Of a stretch of 64,000 nt of DNA, positions 11,863 through 24,272 are shown piece by piece. The stretch covers positions 248,001 through 312,000 of the forward strand of contig JALMQS010000817.1 in the NCBI GenBank assembly GCA_024734495.1, read 5' to 3'. A program made the translations under genes and the position numbers. This DNA comes from Forficula auricularia (taxonomy: Eukaryota > Arthropoda > Insecta > Dermaptera > Forficulidae). Below the pieces are notes generated by a model. It was not told where the DNA came from, made no database searches, and saw nothing but the letters and a program-made list of their open reading frames with translations. Every line of letters begins with the position of its first letter. The stretch's first letter is position 1.

Positions 11863-12345
11863 GGGTCGGTAGCGCAATCGGTTAAATCACCAACTTTTCT
11901 AATCTGATTAGGAGAATATCAACCTAGTCTTCATCAGTTCGATCCCAGCAAGAAGCAAAGTGAATTTATTTGAAAATAATAAAAAACAGGCCCCCCGGCT
12001 CCAGAAACTGACAATCTCTGGTTCTACAAAACCTCTCGCATGCGCAGGACAAAATTTCGTAACAAGCAACCATGAATCGTGAGAGGCAAAACAAGATTAC
12101 CCCAGGTGGTAACCAATCCACCCACCCTCGAGTGGCAACCGGGCATTCAGATTCTGCGGGACCCTGACAATCACGAAATCAAGGAAGAAACAATGGAAGA
12201 ATAACGCCAAAAATCCATATCATTACCTGACCATGGAACTCGATAACACGTTCCGGAAAAAAGATAGAGGCGTGGAAGGTCAAACCAGAAAGAGACATCA
12301 AGATTTGCGTGATCCCAAGGGTCCAAACGCAACAAATAATAATAA
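11863..12345 (+). mobile_element. tRNA-derived SINE with (AAT)n tail
   Basis: Head resembles a tRNA: A-box-like GGTAGCGCAATCGGTTAAAT and B-box-like AGTTCGATCCC near 11937. A GC-richer body of about 380 bp follows, ending in AATAATAATAATAATG, a tail style used by some LINE-mobilised SINEs. The small frame at 12233-12421 belongs to this body. A clear target-site duplication was not found. Confidence 0.65.
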
Positions 12346-12679
12346 TAATGAGAAAATTATAAATTTATCAAATTGCGTTTCATATACTAAAATGTTAAGC
12401 CTTTTATTTGGAACAAAATGACACCTTATTTTTAAAAATCCCTTTATAAGCAATCGACTTATGCTGGTCATTCCGAATTTCATTGGGATTGCAATCTCTA
12501 ATTATATTGAGTTTCTACTTTAAAAAATTGATTTCAGCCTTTATATCTCTATTTTTTGCTAAGCCAAATTTTAAAATAAATGTGTTGTTTTATTCACAAT
12601 AACAAGACTTAACATTTCATCTAATATAAAATAATATGATACAACTAATCATTACTTAGATATCTAGCATCTGGTGGTG

Positions 12680-12890
12680 AACCACTTTTTTCTTGCCGGT
12701 TATTTGGATTTTAATTATCTTTCAAATTCCAATATGTAATAATGTGTATATAAATTTCCCGCTCGCTATTTTAGTTCCGGAGCTGCTCGCTTGTGGTGCT
12801 GTAAACAGTGTTCCAAAATAAAGGGGGGAGTTGCCCATCTATATATATCTTTTATCTATGAACCTGACCCCGGGGTAGAGACAAATTTTA
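12680..12890 (+). other. possible solo LTR-like segment
   Basis: Contains a TATATAAAT box-like word near 12747, a GC-richer leader, and CCAAAATAAAGG near 12812 as a polyadenylation-like signal. This promoter-to-polyA layout resembles an LTR. No internal retrotransposon sequence or flanking duplication was identified. Confidence 0.25.
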
Positions 12891-13775
12891 AGAAAGTAAT
12901 TAGTAACGTAAATTGGCTTATGGCTAGAAAGGCCAAAAAGCCAAAAAAAAAACTTACGAGTTAAAATGGATTTAATTGTTAGTATCTAATTTAATCACGA
13001 AGGGGTGTTGAATGTTTGAAAATCGTGTTTCACATAAATGAAGCTTTTGGGGGGAGGAGGAATAAGGGAGTATTGAAAATATATATATAAATATTATATA
13101 ATAATTTCGTACTTTATTTACTTAAAATATAAATTTTATACATTTTTTATTGAAAAATAGTAATTATAAATACACTATGTGTATTCAATCCAAACAGGTG
13201 TTTGATAGAAAAATTGTTTTTTGTTTATTTTTTGTACAAGTATTAAATTACCGTAAATAATTTATTTTTAAAATTTTAACATTTTCATTTTTGGTATAGT
13301 ATAATATATTGAGGAAATTATAAGTCTATTCAAAATTTCTGTGCGGAGATTTATATAAGCCTAGAGACATCTACCAGTGAAATGTGTAGGTAAACTAAAA
13401 CTAATATATATATTTCATTCCTACAGATGGCAGTTCAATCGAAATCGTTAAGAGGGGGGAAAAAGAGGCGTTGCTTTTCCTTGCCCCTCATAGATGGCAC
13501 AGAAACGTCGAATAAACTATAAAAATAAATATTTACTAGTTATTACTAATTATTATTAGTATATGATTATTAACGATATTTACATATAGGCTTTGGAAAA
13601 TGTTTGTAATATAATATTTATAAACATAAATTGATGATATAAACAATTTAAAAAAAAGGGAGAAAAATGAAGAATAAACCTTGTGACAACACAATGAAAC
13701 AAGCCCTCTGGTTCAAAAAATTTTCAGGGGTTCGGTTCTAGATCTCAGATTAGATAAAAAAAATTTCTTGTGGCA
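12891..13775. other. no recognised gene
   Basis: AT-rich; a C/G-richer piece at 13425-13520 encodes only a 31-codon frame starting ATGGCAGTTC. No repeat family was recognised with confidence. Confidence 0.35.
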
Positions 13776-13790
13776 TTCAGCGAAGTAGTT

Positions 13791-13984
13791 TTTAAGGAAT
13801 TTGGTGTTGGTACTTGGTGAAACATTTTTTAAAATTATTGGATAAAAAATACATGGTAGGTTTCACATTAAGATATAAAAAATAAAACGAATTTATTTTT
13901 GGAGAATCTTTAATCTCCAAAAATAAATTCAGTTTTATTTTTATATCTTAATGTAAACCTACCAAGTATTTTTTATCCAATAAT
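13791..13984. mobile_element. head-to-head truncated HHR-retroelement insertion
   Basis: A 194-bp insertion flanked by a perfect 15-bp duplication TTCAGCGAAGTAGTT (13776-13790 and 13985-13999). Its two arms are inverted partial copies of the 231-bp ribozyme unit seen at 63.6-64 kb. The arms meet at about 13915-13918, where the left arm ends in AATCTC. That is the complement of the sequence just 3' of the predicted hammerhead cleavage site. The ribozyme itself is absent. Confidence 0.85.
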
Positions 13985-14556
13985 TTCAGCGAAGTAGTTC
14001 AGCTGAGCGCACATAGATGGCAGCAGCTCAAAAGACAAATTCACTAGATTTATTTATTTTTATAATTTTTATCAATTTATAATTAATTATCACTAAATGT
14101 AATTAACATAAAAGAAATAACAAAATATGTAATTGATTTTAATACCAAATAAATCGTCCTGAGACCGTAACGAAATTAAACAATAATAAAACAAATAACA
14201 ACTTGACATGAAGTAAAATATATTGTCATGAACCCTTTGAACCCAGTCAAAGCATCTCGCCTCGGGATTGGCAACTAACCAATCCCAGCACACCCACAAG
14301 GTTTTATTGACCTTGTACGAGGATAGCGTACCGGCTATTACGAGGTGACAGACACATACACCTGACCGCATCTCAGGACCAATGAATACTATTTATTGGT
14401 GTCTTCATTCATCAACCGTCCAACAGGTGCAACCAAGTCCACATTCTCATAATAGTCCTATGATGTTCAGTTAGGATATATTAAGTTCGGCTCGGTTTTA
14501 TGGTTAGGAGACCTCGAATTCGGGCTGTTTTTTTTTAGATAGTTAAGTTGGTGTTA

Positions 14557-14846
14557 GCAAATACTGTATATATCAATACAGGACAGCCTGTCAAAATCCT
14601 ATAGAAAATTTAAGGGTTTTTGACATCATGAATTTCAGCGCCGCCATGCGAGCAAGAATGAAATCTTGGAGGCCGGGCTGGCCCAGCAGTTAGCGCAAAT
14701 ACTGGATATATAGAGTTAACCACTTACATTTGATATTTTCTATTATGCGCTATATATATTTTCATTCTAGCCCTCTAGAGTGCGCAGTTTTCATGATGCC
14801 GATGAATTTGACAGGCTGTCCTGTATTGATATAAACAGTATTTGGT
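14557..14846. mobile_element. MITE with CAGGACAGCCTGTCA ends
   Basis: Perfect inverted ends containing ATCAATACAGGACAGCC and its complement flank about 240 bp, extended by AAATACTGT on both sides. No coding content; superfamily uncertain. Confidence 0.7.
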
Positions 14847-15465
14847 GTTAGTTAGCTCAAAATTGACGTCTCCTAACCGCAGAACTGAATACATTCTAAC
14901 CGAACCATATAGGACTTTTATGGGAACGCATTCTTTTTTTTTACCTAATCTAAGTGAAAATTTTTAAGACAAACGGCTTGTTTACATGTGACGTCGTGCA
15001 TTGCAAGAGGTGCACCCGCACAAAGCCCAGCCTAAAGAGAATGAAATAGAGAGAAAAGCTGGGTGTCGACAAAAATGGCATCTGGTGATCGTGACTGGGT
15101 AATCAAAATTTTTCATTCTTTTTTTTTATGGCTAAAGAATGATTTAATGTAAGTAAATTATATTTTAAATAAAGTATTATCTCTCAAAATATATTGTTGG
15201 TTATTGATTATCGATCATTTTGTACAATTTGTAAATATTTATACTCCATAAATCTTTTCATGATCGGTCATGGTCACTAGAGGCGCTAAAACTTGCATCT
15301 TTTATGGGAGCCTTCCTCTCTATCTCATTCTCTAAAGGGGCCCTGAAAAAGCAGATATTAAAAAATGTGTGCGTCTCGGGACACGCGACAGAAATGATAA
15401 CTTCGTTACGTAGGCCCTAGAAGGAAATTTAAAATTACTTTATATCACTTAAAATAATTCAAGAT

Positions 15466-15576
15466 AAAAATAGAAATTCAGACTGAAACCATCTAGATTG
15501 GGAATTTCAATGAGATCATCTCATAAAAATATCCCAATCTTCTATAGATGGCATCAGTCTTAATTTCTATTATTAT
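15466..15576. repeat. short hairpin repeat
   Basis: TAGAAATTCAGACTGA...CCATCTAGATTGGGA is followed by the imperfect complement TCCCAATCTTCTATAGATGG...TCAGTCTTAATTTCTA. A small foldback of about 110 bp. Confidence 0.6.
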
Positions 15577-15929
15577 AAAAAAATTCACCAACCAAGTATT
15601 TTTTTAGGAAGACAATTGCAAGGATAATTGCCCGGAGAAAAGAGAATTGAATATTTAATTTTAATTAGAAGAGTGGGGGGGGGGGCAAAGGAATAATTAT
15701 TAATATATTTAATGTTTCTGGATTTAAAATTAATTGTTGTCTTTCTTTCAGTTTAATTCAATTATACATATTTCAAATTTGCCGCGCCGCAATATATTCA
15801 ATAAATTCTATTTATAAAATATATAGCTATATATAATATATTCAATTATTTCAACACTTATAATAAAATCTAATTCAAAAATATTCATTTTAGTAAAAGT
15901 AAAAAGCAAAGATTTTTAAAATAGTTCCA

Positions 15930-16125
15930 TGGACTTGTGGTAAAGTGTCTGGCCTCTCATGCAAGAGGTCTCAGGTTCTAATCTGACATCCGGCAAGTCT
16001 TTTTTTAAAGAAAATTCTATGTGCGTTGCTGAACATTAATACCGCTGCCGTATGAGTGAGAGAAGGGAAGCCAGACAGACTGGCGCCGTAAGGCGTTACG
16101 TAACGAAGCGGTTTACCCTCCCATA
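15930..16125 (+). mobile_element. tRNA-derived SINE (short)
   Basis: tRNA-like head TGGACTTGTGGTAAAGTGTC (A-box-like) and GGTTCTAATCTG (B-box-like, near 15973), then a T-run and a GC-richer body. The B box departs from GGTTCGAATCC, so it is an old copy and not a functional tRNA gene. Confidence 0.55.
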
Positions 16126-17324
16126 AGAAGTTATCACTTCAAAAATTTAAATCTTTTTGAAGGGCCTTGATATATTATAGTTGTATATTATATAATTTAA
16201 AATAAATCTAAAAGAGAATAAATTGGTATCGTATACATTTAAAAATAGGTATATAGATTCGTTTTCTATTTATCCCATATTTTGGTTTAAATAAAGAAAG
16301 TATTATAATATATTTATATTATTTGTATCGTATATCATTAAAGTAAATTATACATATATACAATGAAGAGCAAAAAAACCCGAACACTTGATTTTTTTTT
16401 TTTTGATAAAATGAATTAAAATAATTTTTTTAATGAAATAACCCAACCAAAATTGTTATAATTTAAAATCTTAACCCTATCGATTAATTCATTGAAACGT
16501 GATTGCGGATCGTGATATACTTGAATAGTTATTAACAGAAAATAATTCTTTAACTTCATGTTTGGTTTATATAAGTGTTGAAAGTTAAGGGGGTTCGTGA
16601 CTATTTATCATTTTTATAAGAAAATTCTCAAATTTTTACCATCGAATCATTGATTTATTAAATATTTATTCCCGAAATTTGAAGTTGATCATGGGTCTCA
16701 ATACCGAGAAATAAATTATTAAAAATTGTCCTTTTTACATGAAAGTAAATGGACCGAGCTTTTAAAAGGGCTATAACTTCTATACAAATTATACCATTTT
16801 CAACAAATTTATACAGATCAATAATTCAACTTTTATGAATCGAATGATACATTTTTCAATAGATTTGACAGTCTAGTTAATTAGTTATTCATAAATGTAA
16901 AAATAAAAAAGTTATTTGCAGCCAACAGAATATAACAAAAGCACTAGTGTAGAATTCCAACTCTATTTCTTGAAATCGTTTTTGTGTTAAATAAATGTTT
17001 TTATAATGAGGAAAAAATTTATCTCAATATTCCTTTTATTAATATTATCAAAACAAAGATTTGTATTCGAAATTAACCTCATTATTAACAATTTTTTTTT
17101 ATTAAAAAATTTAGTAAGCAAAAGTTGTCACTCTGCAGAAATACAAAAGATTTTTTCGAAGATCAACCAGATAGATAAGCTGTCCCGCACTCCCTAAAGA
17201 AAATAATGAATTTACAGAGTGTTAAAGTTGTAGACGAAACCGCTCGTTTAGATAGTGACTTGTCTATGACTTTTTGATCACTCTATTTATAATAAAAACG
17301 TTGTTTATTTTTTGGTTATATGTA
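16126..17324. other. AT-rich, no recognised feature
   Basis: Very AT-rich. The 63-codon frame at 17006-17197 has low-complexity composition and no domain. Nothing else is supported. Confidence 0.4.
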
Positions 17325-18110
17325 TACTGGGTGAGTTTTTTTTTATCTCAGAAACAGTGCATTATATGAAAAAAAAAGTTGTTTTATATTAAGGGTGAAA
17401 CAAAATTACGCTATTATTTTTAAAACTTAAGAATTTTATCGAAATTTTGAGGAGAATAATCTTTTAAATCTGTATATAATGAAGTTTTAAGATAATTATA
17501 AACACTTATTTCCATTGTTGTGCCTTTTCGATTTAATAATTATTTATTTAATAATTAAATATTTAATTATTATTACCTATTTGATCATTTTGTTGAATAT
17601 AATTGTTAAGAATAATAATTATTTTTTTTTTTTTAGATTTATCGTGAATGTGGAAGAAGTGTTATGCCGAGCGTTTTCCTGTTAGAAATACACCCTCGCG
17701 AGCTTCATTTTATCGTGTTATAAATCTGTTTAAAAAAAACAGGAAAATAAAGGCTACGAAGAAACTGCAAAAGGCCAAATTAATGAAATTTGATCCACAT
17801 GTTTCATCCAGAAGACTTGCGATACACTCTGGAATGTCACAGAACATTGTCGCAAAATTATTAAAGTATTAATTATTTATTTAATAATTAAATATTTGAT
17901 CATTATTATTTGATAATTAAGTTGAATAATTGTTGAGAATAATTATTAGGATTTTTTTGAGATATAATTGATTTAATATTTTGTTTATTTGATGTGTTAA
18001 AAAAATAATTCTAAAGAAAGTTGTTCAGTTTTTTTTTTGTAGATAAAGTATAATATAGGTCTCCATTTACAAAACAGAACTTGACCTTGAAATACCCTTG
18101 AAAGCTTGTT
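17325..18110 (+). pseudogene. Tc1/mariner-like element relic with HTH fragment
   Basis: Starts near a degenerate terminus ACTGGGTGAGTTTTTTT. The frame at about 17636-17872 encodes the helix-turn-helix start of a transposase: YAERFPVRNTPS, then RVINLF, K-rich sequence and HSGMSQNIVAKLL. These resemble the N-terminal domain (DUF4817-like) of insect Tc1/mariner-type transposases with Y.E.(Y/F)PNR.TPS. The DDE catalytic domain is missing. The right terminus is replaced by a hAT-like fragment from 18113. Confidence 0.65.
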
Positions 18111-18112
18111 CT

Positions 18113-18278
18113 AGGTCAGAGCTTCTTAAACTATGAGTCGCGGCCCCATGTTGGGTCGACTAACTAAATTTTGGGGTCCCGAAACATATGGCAACAATGA
18201 CAATGAAACAATGAACAAATTATAATGCGCAGAGTTCAAAAATTAACTCAAAAAAGTGAAAGTATAATAAATTCGAGG
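18113..18278. mobile_element. hAT-like terminal fragment
   Basis: Begins CAGAGCTTCTTAAACTATGAGTCGCGG, matching the end of the complete hAT-like element at 45285-45805 (also compare ATGGCAACAATGACAATGAAA). The opposite end is absent, so it is truncated within a Tc1/mariner-like array. Confidence 0.6.
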
Positions 18279-18284
18279 TATATA

Positions 18285-19525
18285 TAGCGGGTGAGTTTTT
18301 TATCTTGAAACAGTCTTATAACTCAAAAACAGTGCATTATATGAAAAAAAGTTTCGAATAAAAGTTTATATATATGGAGGGGGAAACTAAACTACACTAT
18401 TGTTTGTTTACCTAAAACAAGATTTCAAGGGTAATTCAAGGTCAAGTTCTGTTTTTTAAATGGAAACCTATATATTTGTTTACATATTCTGAATCTACGG
18501 AAAAAACTGAACAACTTTCATAAGAACCATTTTTTTATTCGACATCAAATAAACAAAATACTGAATCAATTAGATCTCTAAAAAAATTCTTAATAATTAT
18601 TTTTAACAATTATTTAACTTAATTATCAAATAATAATGATCAAATATTTAATTATTAAATAAATAATTAATAATTTAATCATTTTTCGACACTGTTCTGA
18701 GACATTCCAAAGTGTGTTCCAAATCTTCTGGATGAATTCCAGTTCCAATTCCCTTATTTTGGCTTGTTTCAGTTTCTTCGTAGCCTTTACATTTCTTGTT
18801 TTTATTTTTTTAAACAGATTTTACAACACAATAAACTGAAGCTTGTGAGGGTGTATTCCTATTAGGAAAACGCTCGGCATCCATTTCAATGGCAGCCCCA
18901 TAACACTTCTTCCACATTCACCGCATAAATTAAAACCATTTTAATTCTTTCTTCAACAAAAAATGCTCCATTTTTATTATGGTAATACAACTATTTAGTG
19001 GATTGACAAGAGAAATAAATTTTTTAAACTCAAGAATTTTAACTAGTTCTATTAAGTAGAAAATAATATCTTAAATCTGAGTATAACAAAGTTTTAATAT
19101 CATTATAAACACTTATTTTCATTGTTGTGACTTTTCAATTTAATGATTATTTATTTAATAATTAATTATTTAATCATTATTATTTGATAATTAAGTTGAA
19201 TAATTGTAAAAAATAATTATTAAGAATTTTTTTGAGATCTAATTGATTCAGTATTTTGTTTATTTGATGTCGTATTAAAAAATAGTTCTTATAAAAGTTG
19301 TTCACTTTCTTTTGTAGATTAAGTAGACGTATAGAAAAATATAGTGTTCCATTTAAAAAACAGAACTTCACATTGAAATACTCTTGAAAGCTTGTTCTAG
19401 GTCGTCAAACAATACCGTAGTTTAGTTTCCCCCTCGATATAAATAAACTTTTATTTGAAACTTTTTTCCATATAATGCACTGTTTTTGAGTTATAAGGCT
19501 GTCTCAAGATAAAAAACTCACCCGG
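18285..19525 (-). pseudogene. Tc1/mariner-like non-autonomous element
   Basis: Bounded by GCGGGTGAGTTTTTTATC (left) and ACTCACCCGGTATATA (right), giving about 1.24 kb with long inverted ends. On the minus strand a start ATGGAGCATTTTTTG near 18975 leads into a frameshifted N-terminal domain including AERFPNRNTPSQAS. The downstream catalytic part has been deleted. Same family as 17325, 20286 and 30718. Confidence 0.75.
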
Positions 19526-19779
19526 TATATATTATAATATAATAGGGAGACTGGAAAGAAATCCATTATTTTGGATCTTAACGAAAAGCTTTATTATTTT
19601 ATATAAATTTTTAAATATTAATTCAAAATTTAATTCCCTTCTTCTCTTTGGAGAGTTTCTCATCGAGTGACTCATTTTTAAGAAACATCTACGTGTTTTG
19701 AATTAGAAAAAATAGTAAAGGTGTTTATATTTGCATTTGGATTAAATTTTGGGTCCCCCTAATATATATAAATATATAA

Positions 19780-20270
19780 TATACAGAAAAGAAAAAATTT
19801 TATTGATTGTTTTTAAATAATAATAAATACAAATCATTTATAAAACAATCTTGAAAACGTTTATTTCAAACCAGACGTTTCAGAAGGAAATTCTTTCTTT
19901 ATTTTAAATATAAGAGAAAAAACTTTTTTTTTTCAATTTTTAAAAAAATTCCATTAATAAAGGGAGAATTTCGTCTGAAACGTCTGGTTTAAAATAAACG
20001 TTTTCAAGATTGTTTTAAAAAAGATTTGTATTTATTATTATATATCAATACAAATCTTTTGAAAAAAAATCTTCAAACGTTTATTAGAATCCTAAACATT
20101 TCAGAAAAATTTCTCCCTTTATCAATAGAATTTAAATTTATGTTTTATTTCAAAAAAAAGAAAAAGGGGTAAATTCTTACGAAACTTTTAGGATTCAAAT
20201 AAATGTTTAAAGATTGTTTTTTAATAAAAGATTTGTATTTATTTATTTATTTAAAAAAAAACTAATAACA
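19780..20270. repeat. GAAACGTCTGG inverted repeats (retroelement ends)
   Basis: Several inverted copies of a segment pairing TTTCTCCC/GGGAGAA-like stems with CGAAACGTCTGG or CGAAACNTTTAGG, followed by TTTAAAATAAACGTTTTCAAGATTG. The same family recurs at 26080-26420, 47540, 52600, 53530, 55350 and 56430. The stem plus GAAACGUC resembles the 3' half of a hammerhead, but the CUGANGA box is not conserved (UUGAUAA is found). Confidence 0.6.
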
Positions 20271-20285
20271 TTTTTTTCAATATAG

Positions 20286-21076
20286 GTAGCGGGTGAGTTT
20301 TTTTATCTTGAGACAATCTTATAACTCAAAAACAGTGCATTATATGAACAAAAGTTTCAAATAAAAGTTTATTTATATCGAGGGGGAGACTAAACCACGC
20401 TATTATTTGTTGACGCAGAAAAAGCTTTCGAGGGGTAGGTATTTCAAGGTCAAGTTCTGTACTTAATCCACATTCACCATAAATTAAGAACATTTCAAAA
20501 AATGCTCCATTTTTATTATAGTAATACTACAATATAATTATCTATTGGATTGACACGAGAAATAAACTTTTTTAAACTCAAGAATTTTAAGTAGAAATAT
20601 TAAGTAGAAAATAATCTCTCAAATCTGTGTATAATGAAGCTTTAAGATCATTATAAACACTTATTTTCATTGTTTTGACTTTTTAACTTAATAATTATTT
20701 ATTTAATAATAATTAATTTATTCATTATTATTTGATAATTAAGTTAAATAATTGTTAAAAATAATTATTAAGATTTTTTTGAGATCTAATTGATTCATGT
20801 ATTTTGTTTATTTGATCTCGTATTAAAAAATAGTTCTTATAAAAGTTGTTCAGTTTTTTTTGTAGATTAACTAGACGCAACGAAAAATATAGGGTTCCAT
20901 TTAAAAAACAGAACTTGACATTGAAATACCCTTGAAAGGTTGTTCTAAGTTGACAAACGATAGCGTAATTAAGTTTCCCCTCGATATAAATGAACTTTTA
21001 TTTGAAACTTTTTCCATTTAATGCACTGTTTTTGAGTTATAAGACTGTCTCAAAATAAAAAAAACTCACCCGGTAT
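20286..21076. mobile_element. Tc1/mariner-like MITE
   Basis: Inverted ends GCGGGTGAGTTTTTTTATC and AAACTCACCCGGTATATA with the family's subterminal GTTATAAGACTGTCTCAA. About 790 bp, with most of the transposase region deleted. Confidence 0.75.
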
Positions 21077-21329
21077 ATATTCAAAAATATATTAATTTTT
21101 TTTTTAAGGAATTATGAGGAATTATTGTTTTTTGTTAATCTTGATAATAGCTAATATGGAATTGTAGTGAGATCTGACGAAGAAATCGTCATCGTAAATG
21201 AATATAATTATATAAAGAATTTTTAATAAAACAGCGAGAGAGCTGACCTTTTATTATTAGAATTAATTAATAGCCAAACATCACTTTAAATATTTCAATT
21301 TTACTTTTTCCGACTGAATTATTTCATTT

Positions 21330-21421
21330 TTTTATTTTATTTTTTTATCAAAGGGGTATAAATATATTATAGATATATATATATATATATATATATAAGA
21401 ATCTTTAAATGTATCCTGGAA
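21330..21421 (-). other. probable 3' UTR of the minus-strand gene
   Basis: Sequence after the stop codon of exon K: a long (TA)n tract at about 21373-21397, then on the minus strand AAAAAATAAAATAAAAAAATG, which offers AATAAA-type polyadenylation signals. The exact 3' end cannot be placed. Confidence 0.4.
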
Positions 21422-21507
21422 TTAATCTAACAAAATTATATCGTCATCCTCTTCAATTTTCTTTGCTCTTTTGGCAGGGATTGGTGTAGACGTTACAAAT
21501 GGTTTTC
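21422..21507 (-). CDS. terminal exon K of repeated-exon gene (stop at 21422)
   Basis: Acceptor TTTTTTTTTCAG ends at 21508. The exon starts with GA, which completes a codon (A+GA = Arg) with exon J. It encodes 27 residues after the split codon: KPFVTSTPIPAKRAKK, IEEDDD, IILLD, then TAA. The cluster AKRAKK is a candidate nuclear localisation signal. The acidic EEDDD next to IILL has the layout of a SUMO-interaction motif placed at the very C terminus. These are motif readings, not proof. No family is recognised. This is the only exon whose stop codon defines the gene's end, and it has no frame conflict with exon J. Confidence 0.7.
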
Positions 21508-21597
21508 CTGAAAAAAAAATAAGCTCAAATTAAATAATTAATTAAATAATAATAAAATAAATCAATGTTTCATTATTCGAATCCATAATTAAATTGT

Positions 21598-22980
21598 CAA
21601 TTGAATTCTTAGTGAGTTTGATAAAAATTAAATTACAAACAACAGAGTTTTATTTTTTAATGTTCCAAACGTTGGGTCATTTTATTTTTGACTTCTTCGA
21701 CGGCTGAAATAACGAAAACAAAGGCGAAGAAGTCAAAAATAAAATTACTCAACGTTTGGAACATTAAAAAAAAATTTATAAAAAATAAAACCGACTTCAA
21801 AAAACTTAAATGCAACAAATAAAATAATAATAACTTAAAAATCGAATAAAATACACTAAAAGGTATAAAATAATTATCTTATTTAGTTACAACTAAACGA
21901 CGAAATATGCATGCAAGGTATTATATTAAGTCACTATTAATAACATCACTAAAAAGAGAAAAATAAAAATAATTGTTATAAAAAAAATAAAAACCGACTT
22001 CAAAAAAATTAAATGCAACAAATAAAATAATAATAACTTAAAAATAAAATAAAATACACTAAAAGGTATAAAATAATTATCTTATTTAGTTACAACTAAA
22101 CGATTAACATGAAATTACTTTTTGAAGTCGGTGCCAAACAAACTATACCTATAAGCAAGCGTACCCGCCAAACGTACTAAGTAAGATCCGTCTAGTGCGA
22201 TTCATAAAATGTATATGTTTGGCACCGACTTCAAAATGTAATTTCATGTTAATCGTTTAGTTGTAACTAAATAAGATAATTATTTTATACCTTTTAGTGT
22301 ATTTTATTTTATTTTTAAGTTATTATTATTTTATTTGTTGCATTTAATTTTTTTGAAGTCGGTTTTATTTTTTTATAACAATTATTTTTATTTTTCTCTT
22401 TTTAGTGATGTTATTAATAGTGACTTAATATAATACCTTGCATGCATCTCGTAAGAGAAAACGGCGAATGAAACAGAAAATGATAATAAAATTCAATTCA
22501 TAAATATAGAAATTCTCTCGAAACGTTTGCGGGTTTTAAATGAATGTTTTAATATTTTATTTATTATAATTTCGATTATTTGGTCATAAGAATTGGAGAT
22601 TTACGTTATTTCGTCATTGATCATATCTTCTTCATAACTTGACCAAATTAATATGGGACCACACATAAGGTACCATCTTTCCAATAAAAAAAGAATCATT
22701 AAAATCGGTTCATAAACAAAGAAGTTATGCCCGAACAAACATATCAAAAAAGGTCCAATACCAATGAAAAAAAACGGGACAAATCGGAAGCTAGACTGAA
22801 CCCAATGCAAAAAAAATCATCAAAATCTGTTCACAAATGGCGGAGATATGAGGTAACATAGACACACAAAAAAAAATTCAGTTGAATTGAGAACCTCCTC
22901 CTTTTTTGAAGTCGGTTAAAAATAAAACTGTTGTTTATAATTTAATTTTTATCAAACTCACTAAGAATTCAATTAACAAA
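21598..22980. repeat. nested palindrome with ACCGACTTC elements (copy 2)
   Basis: Outer arms (CAATTGAATTCTTAGTGAG with complement CACTAAGAATTCAATT near 22965) enclose an inner hairpin at 21656-21780 (GTTCCAAACGTTG...CAACGTTTGGAAC). They also enclose two inverted ACCGACTTC copies around 22150 and a third reading back from 22920. The minus-strand frame at 22601-22810 is part of this repeat. Confidence 0.75.
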
Positions 22981-24170
22981 ATAAATAAATGTTAACAAAT
23001 AGATGTAAAATCTTTGAAATGAAGAATAAGAATGAATTTTTCCACATCTCGAAGGCATTCCCCTTAAATAAAGAAGTAGCATCCGGAGCGGGCAATCCCA
23101 GGGATAATTAAATCCCATGCAAAATGGCATCCCGGGCCAGTTAATCCACCATTTTGTTATTTATGATGACCCGGCTTGGACACTATTAGAATTTTCTATT
23201 TTTATGTAGACGATTCAATCTCTCCTTAAGGTAGTTCTTTCACAAATGCAAAAATTCAAGAAGTCTTTGAAACTTGGAATATAAATCATTAAAAGCATAA
23301 TACACATACTGTTAAAATTTGAGGACGATTTACCACACCAAACATGAAATAATTACAATTAAAAATGACATTTTTTACATATGGTAGATTGGTTTAAGGG
23401 TGGGAAAATGATCAATTTTATTTATTTTTTCATTGAATGACTTTCACCATCTTGATGAATAACTAATATTTGCTAGAATAATATATTCGGAGTAACTTAA
23501 AAAAAAATTGAAATTATTTACCACGTAGTTCTGATAAAAAATTGAGCAAAACCATGGCATTTCGGTCTACAAAAAAGCCCTAATTAGTGAACATCGAAAA
23601 AATTATATTTTTCGAGATAATAATTGTTTTGTCAAAATGTCTGTTAGTCTGGTTGTCTGGTTGGGTGTTCGTTAGTCCGTTAGTCTGTGAGTTACCAAAT
23701 TTCTGTGGACGAGCCTGCTCAAAAACTAGTCTGAATATCGAAACCAAATTTCACACGTAGTTTTGGTCCATTGAAATTAAGAGCTGATTAGATTTTGGTG
23801 CATATCGACCCAAAATTAGGGGGGGGGTCAAAAACGAAAATATAGGGCCTTGTACCAAACTCAACCAAATTTTGTATATATAATCAGTTGGACCCTAGAA
23901 GTCTAAAAATGCAAAAACTAACCACACAAAATGGGGGTGGGGGTCAAAAACGAAAATATAGGGCCTTGTACCAAACTCAACCAAATTTTGTATACATAAT
24001 CAGTGGGCCACCAGGAGTCTAAAAATGCAAAAACTAACCCCCCCTCCCCTACATGATTTTAAATAATTTTATTAAATATAAGTGAGGGGCCAGGTTGTAT
24101 GGAGTTGTTTAGTCAAGTGGATGGCCACATCAGAACACGTCAGCTTATTTTTTTAAGAGACTGGCTATAT
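22981..24170. repeat. repeat-rich interval with a GC-richer patch
   Basis: 23080-23180 is GC-richer and looks unique (GGGATAATTAAATCCC, CAGTTAATCCACC). 23200-24170 holds copies of the AAAATGCCATGGTTT/ACAGACTAAC repeat and two ~115-bp units with GTATACATAATCAGTGG, related to 7871 and 43100-45900. No coding content. Confidence 0.5.
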
Positions 24171-24200
24171 TATAAAATAAAAATAAAAAATTTCATTTAC

Positions 24201-24272
24201 TTTTAAAATTTCTATTTATCTTCGTTTCCATAGACTTTTTTATAGGTGAGATTGGAATGGCGAGTGGCTCTA
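24201..24272 (-). CDS. internal exon J of repeated-exon gene
   Basis: Acceptor TTTTACAG and donor A|GTAAATG. Length 72 = 2+69+1, so symmetric phase 1-1. It encodes EPLAIPISPIKKSMETK followed by INRNFK, entered by a split codon (C+TA, Leu). The AIPIS core matches exon I (AIPISS), and the N-x-FK ending matches exons E, F and H, so this is a member of the duplicated exon set. Intron J-K is 2.7 kb and contains an ACCGACTTC foldback. Confidence 0.7.

Noticed and set aside
19780..20270. Hammerheads in the GAAACGTCTGG repeats
   Set aside because: Stem II plus GAAACGUC is present but the CUGANGA box is replaced by UUGAUAA-like sequence in all copies seen; at most a degenerate relative.
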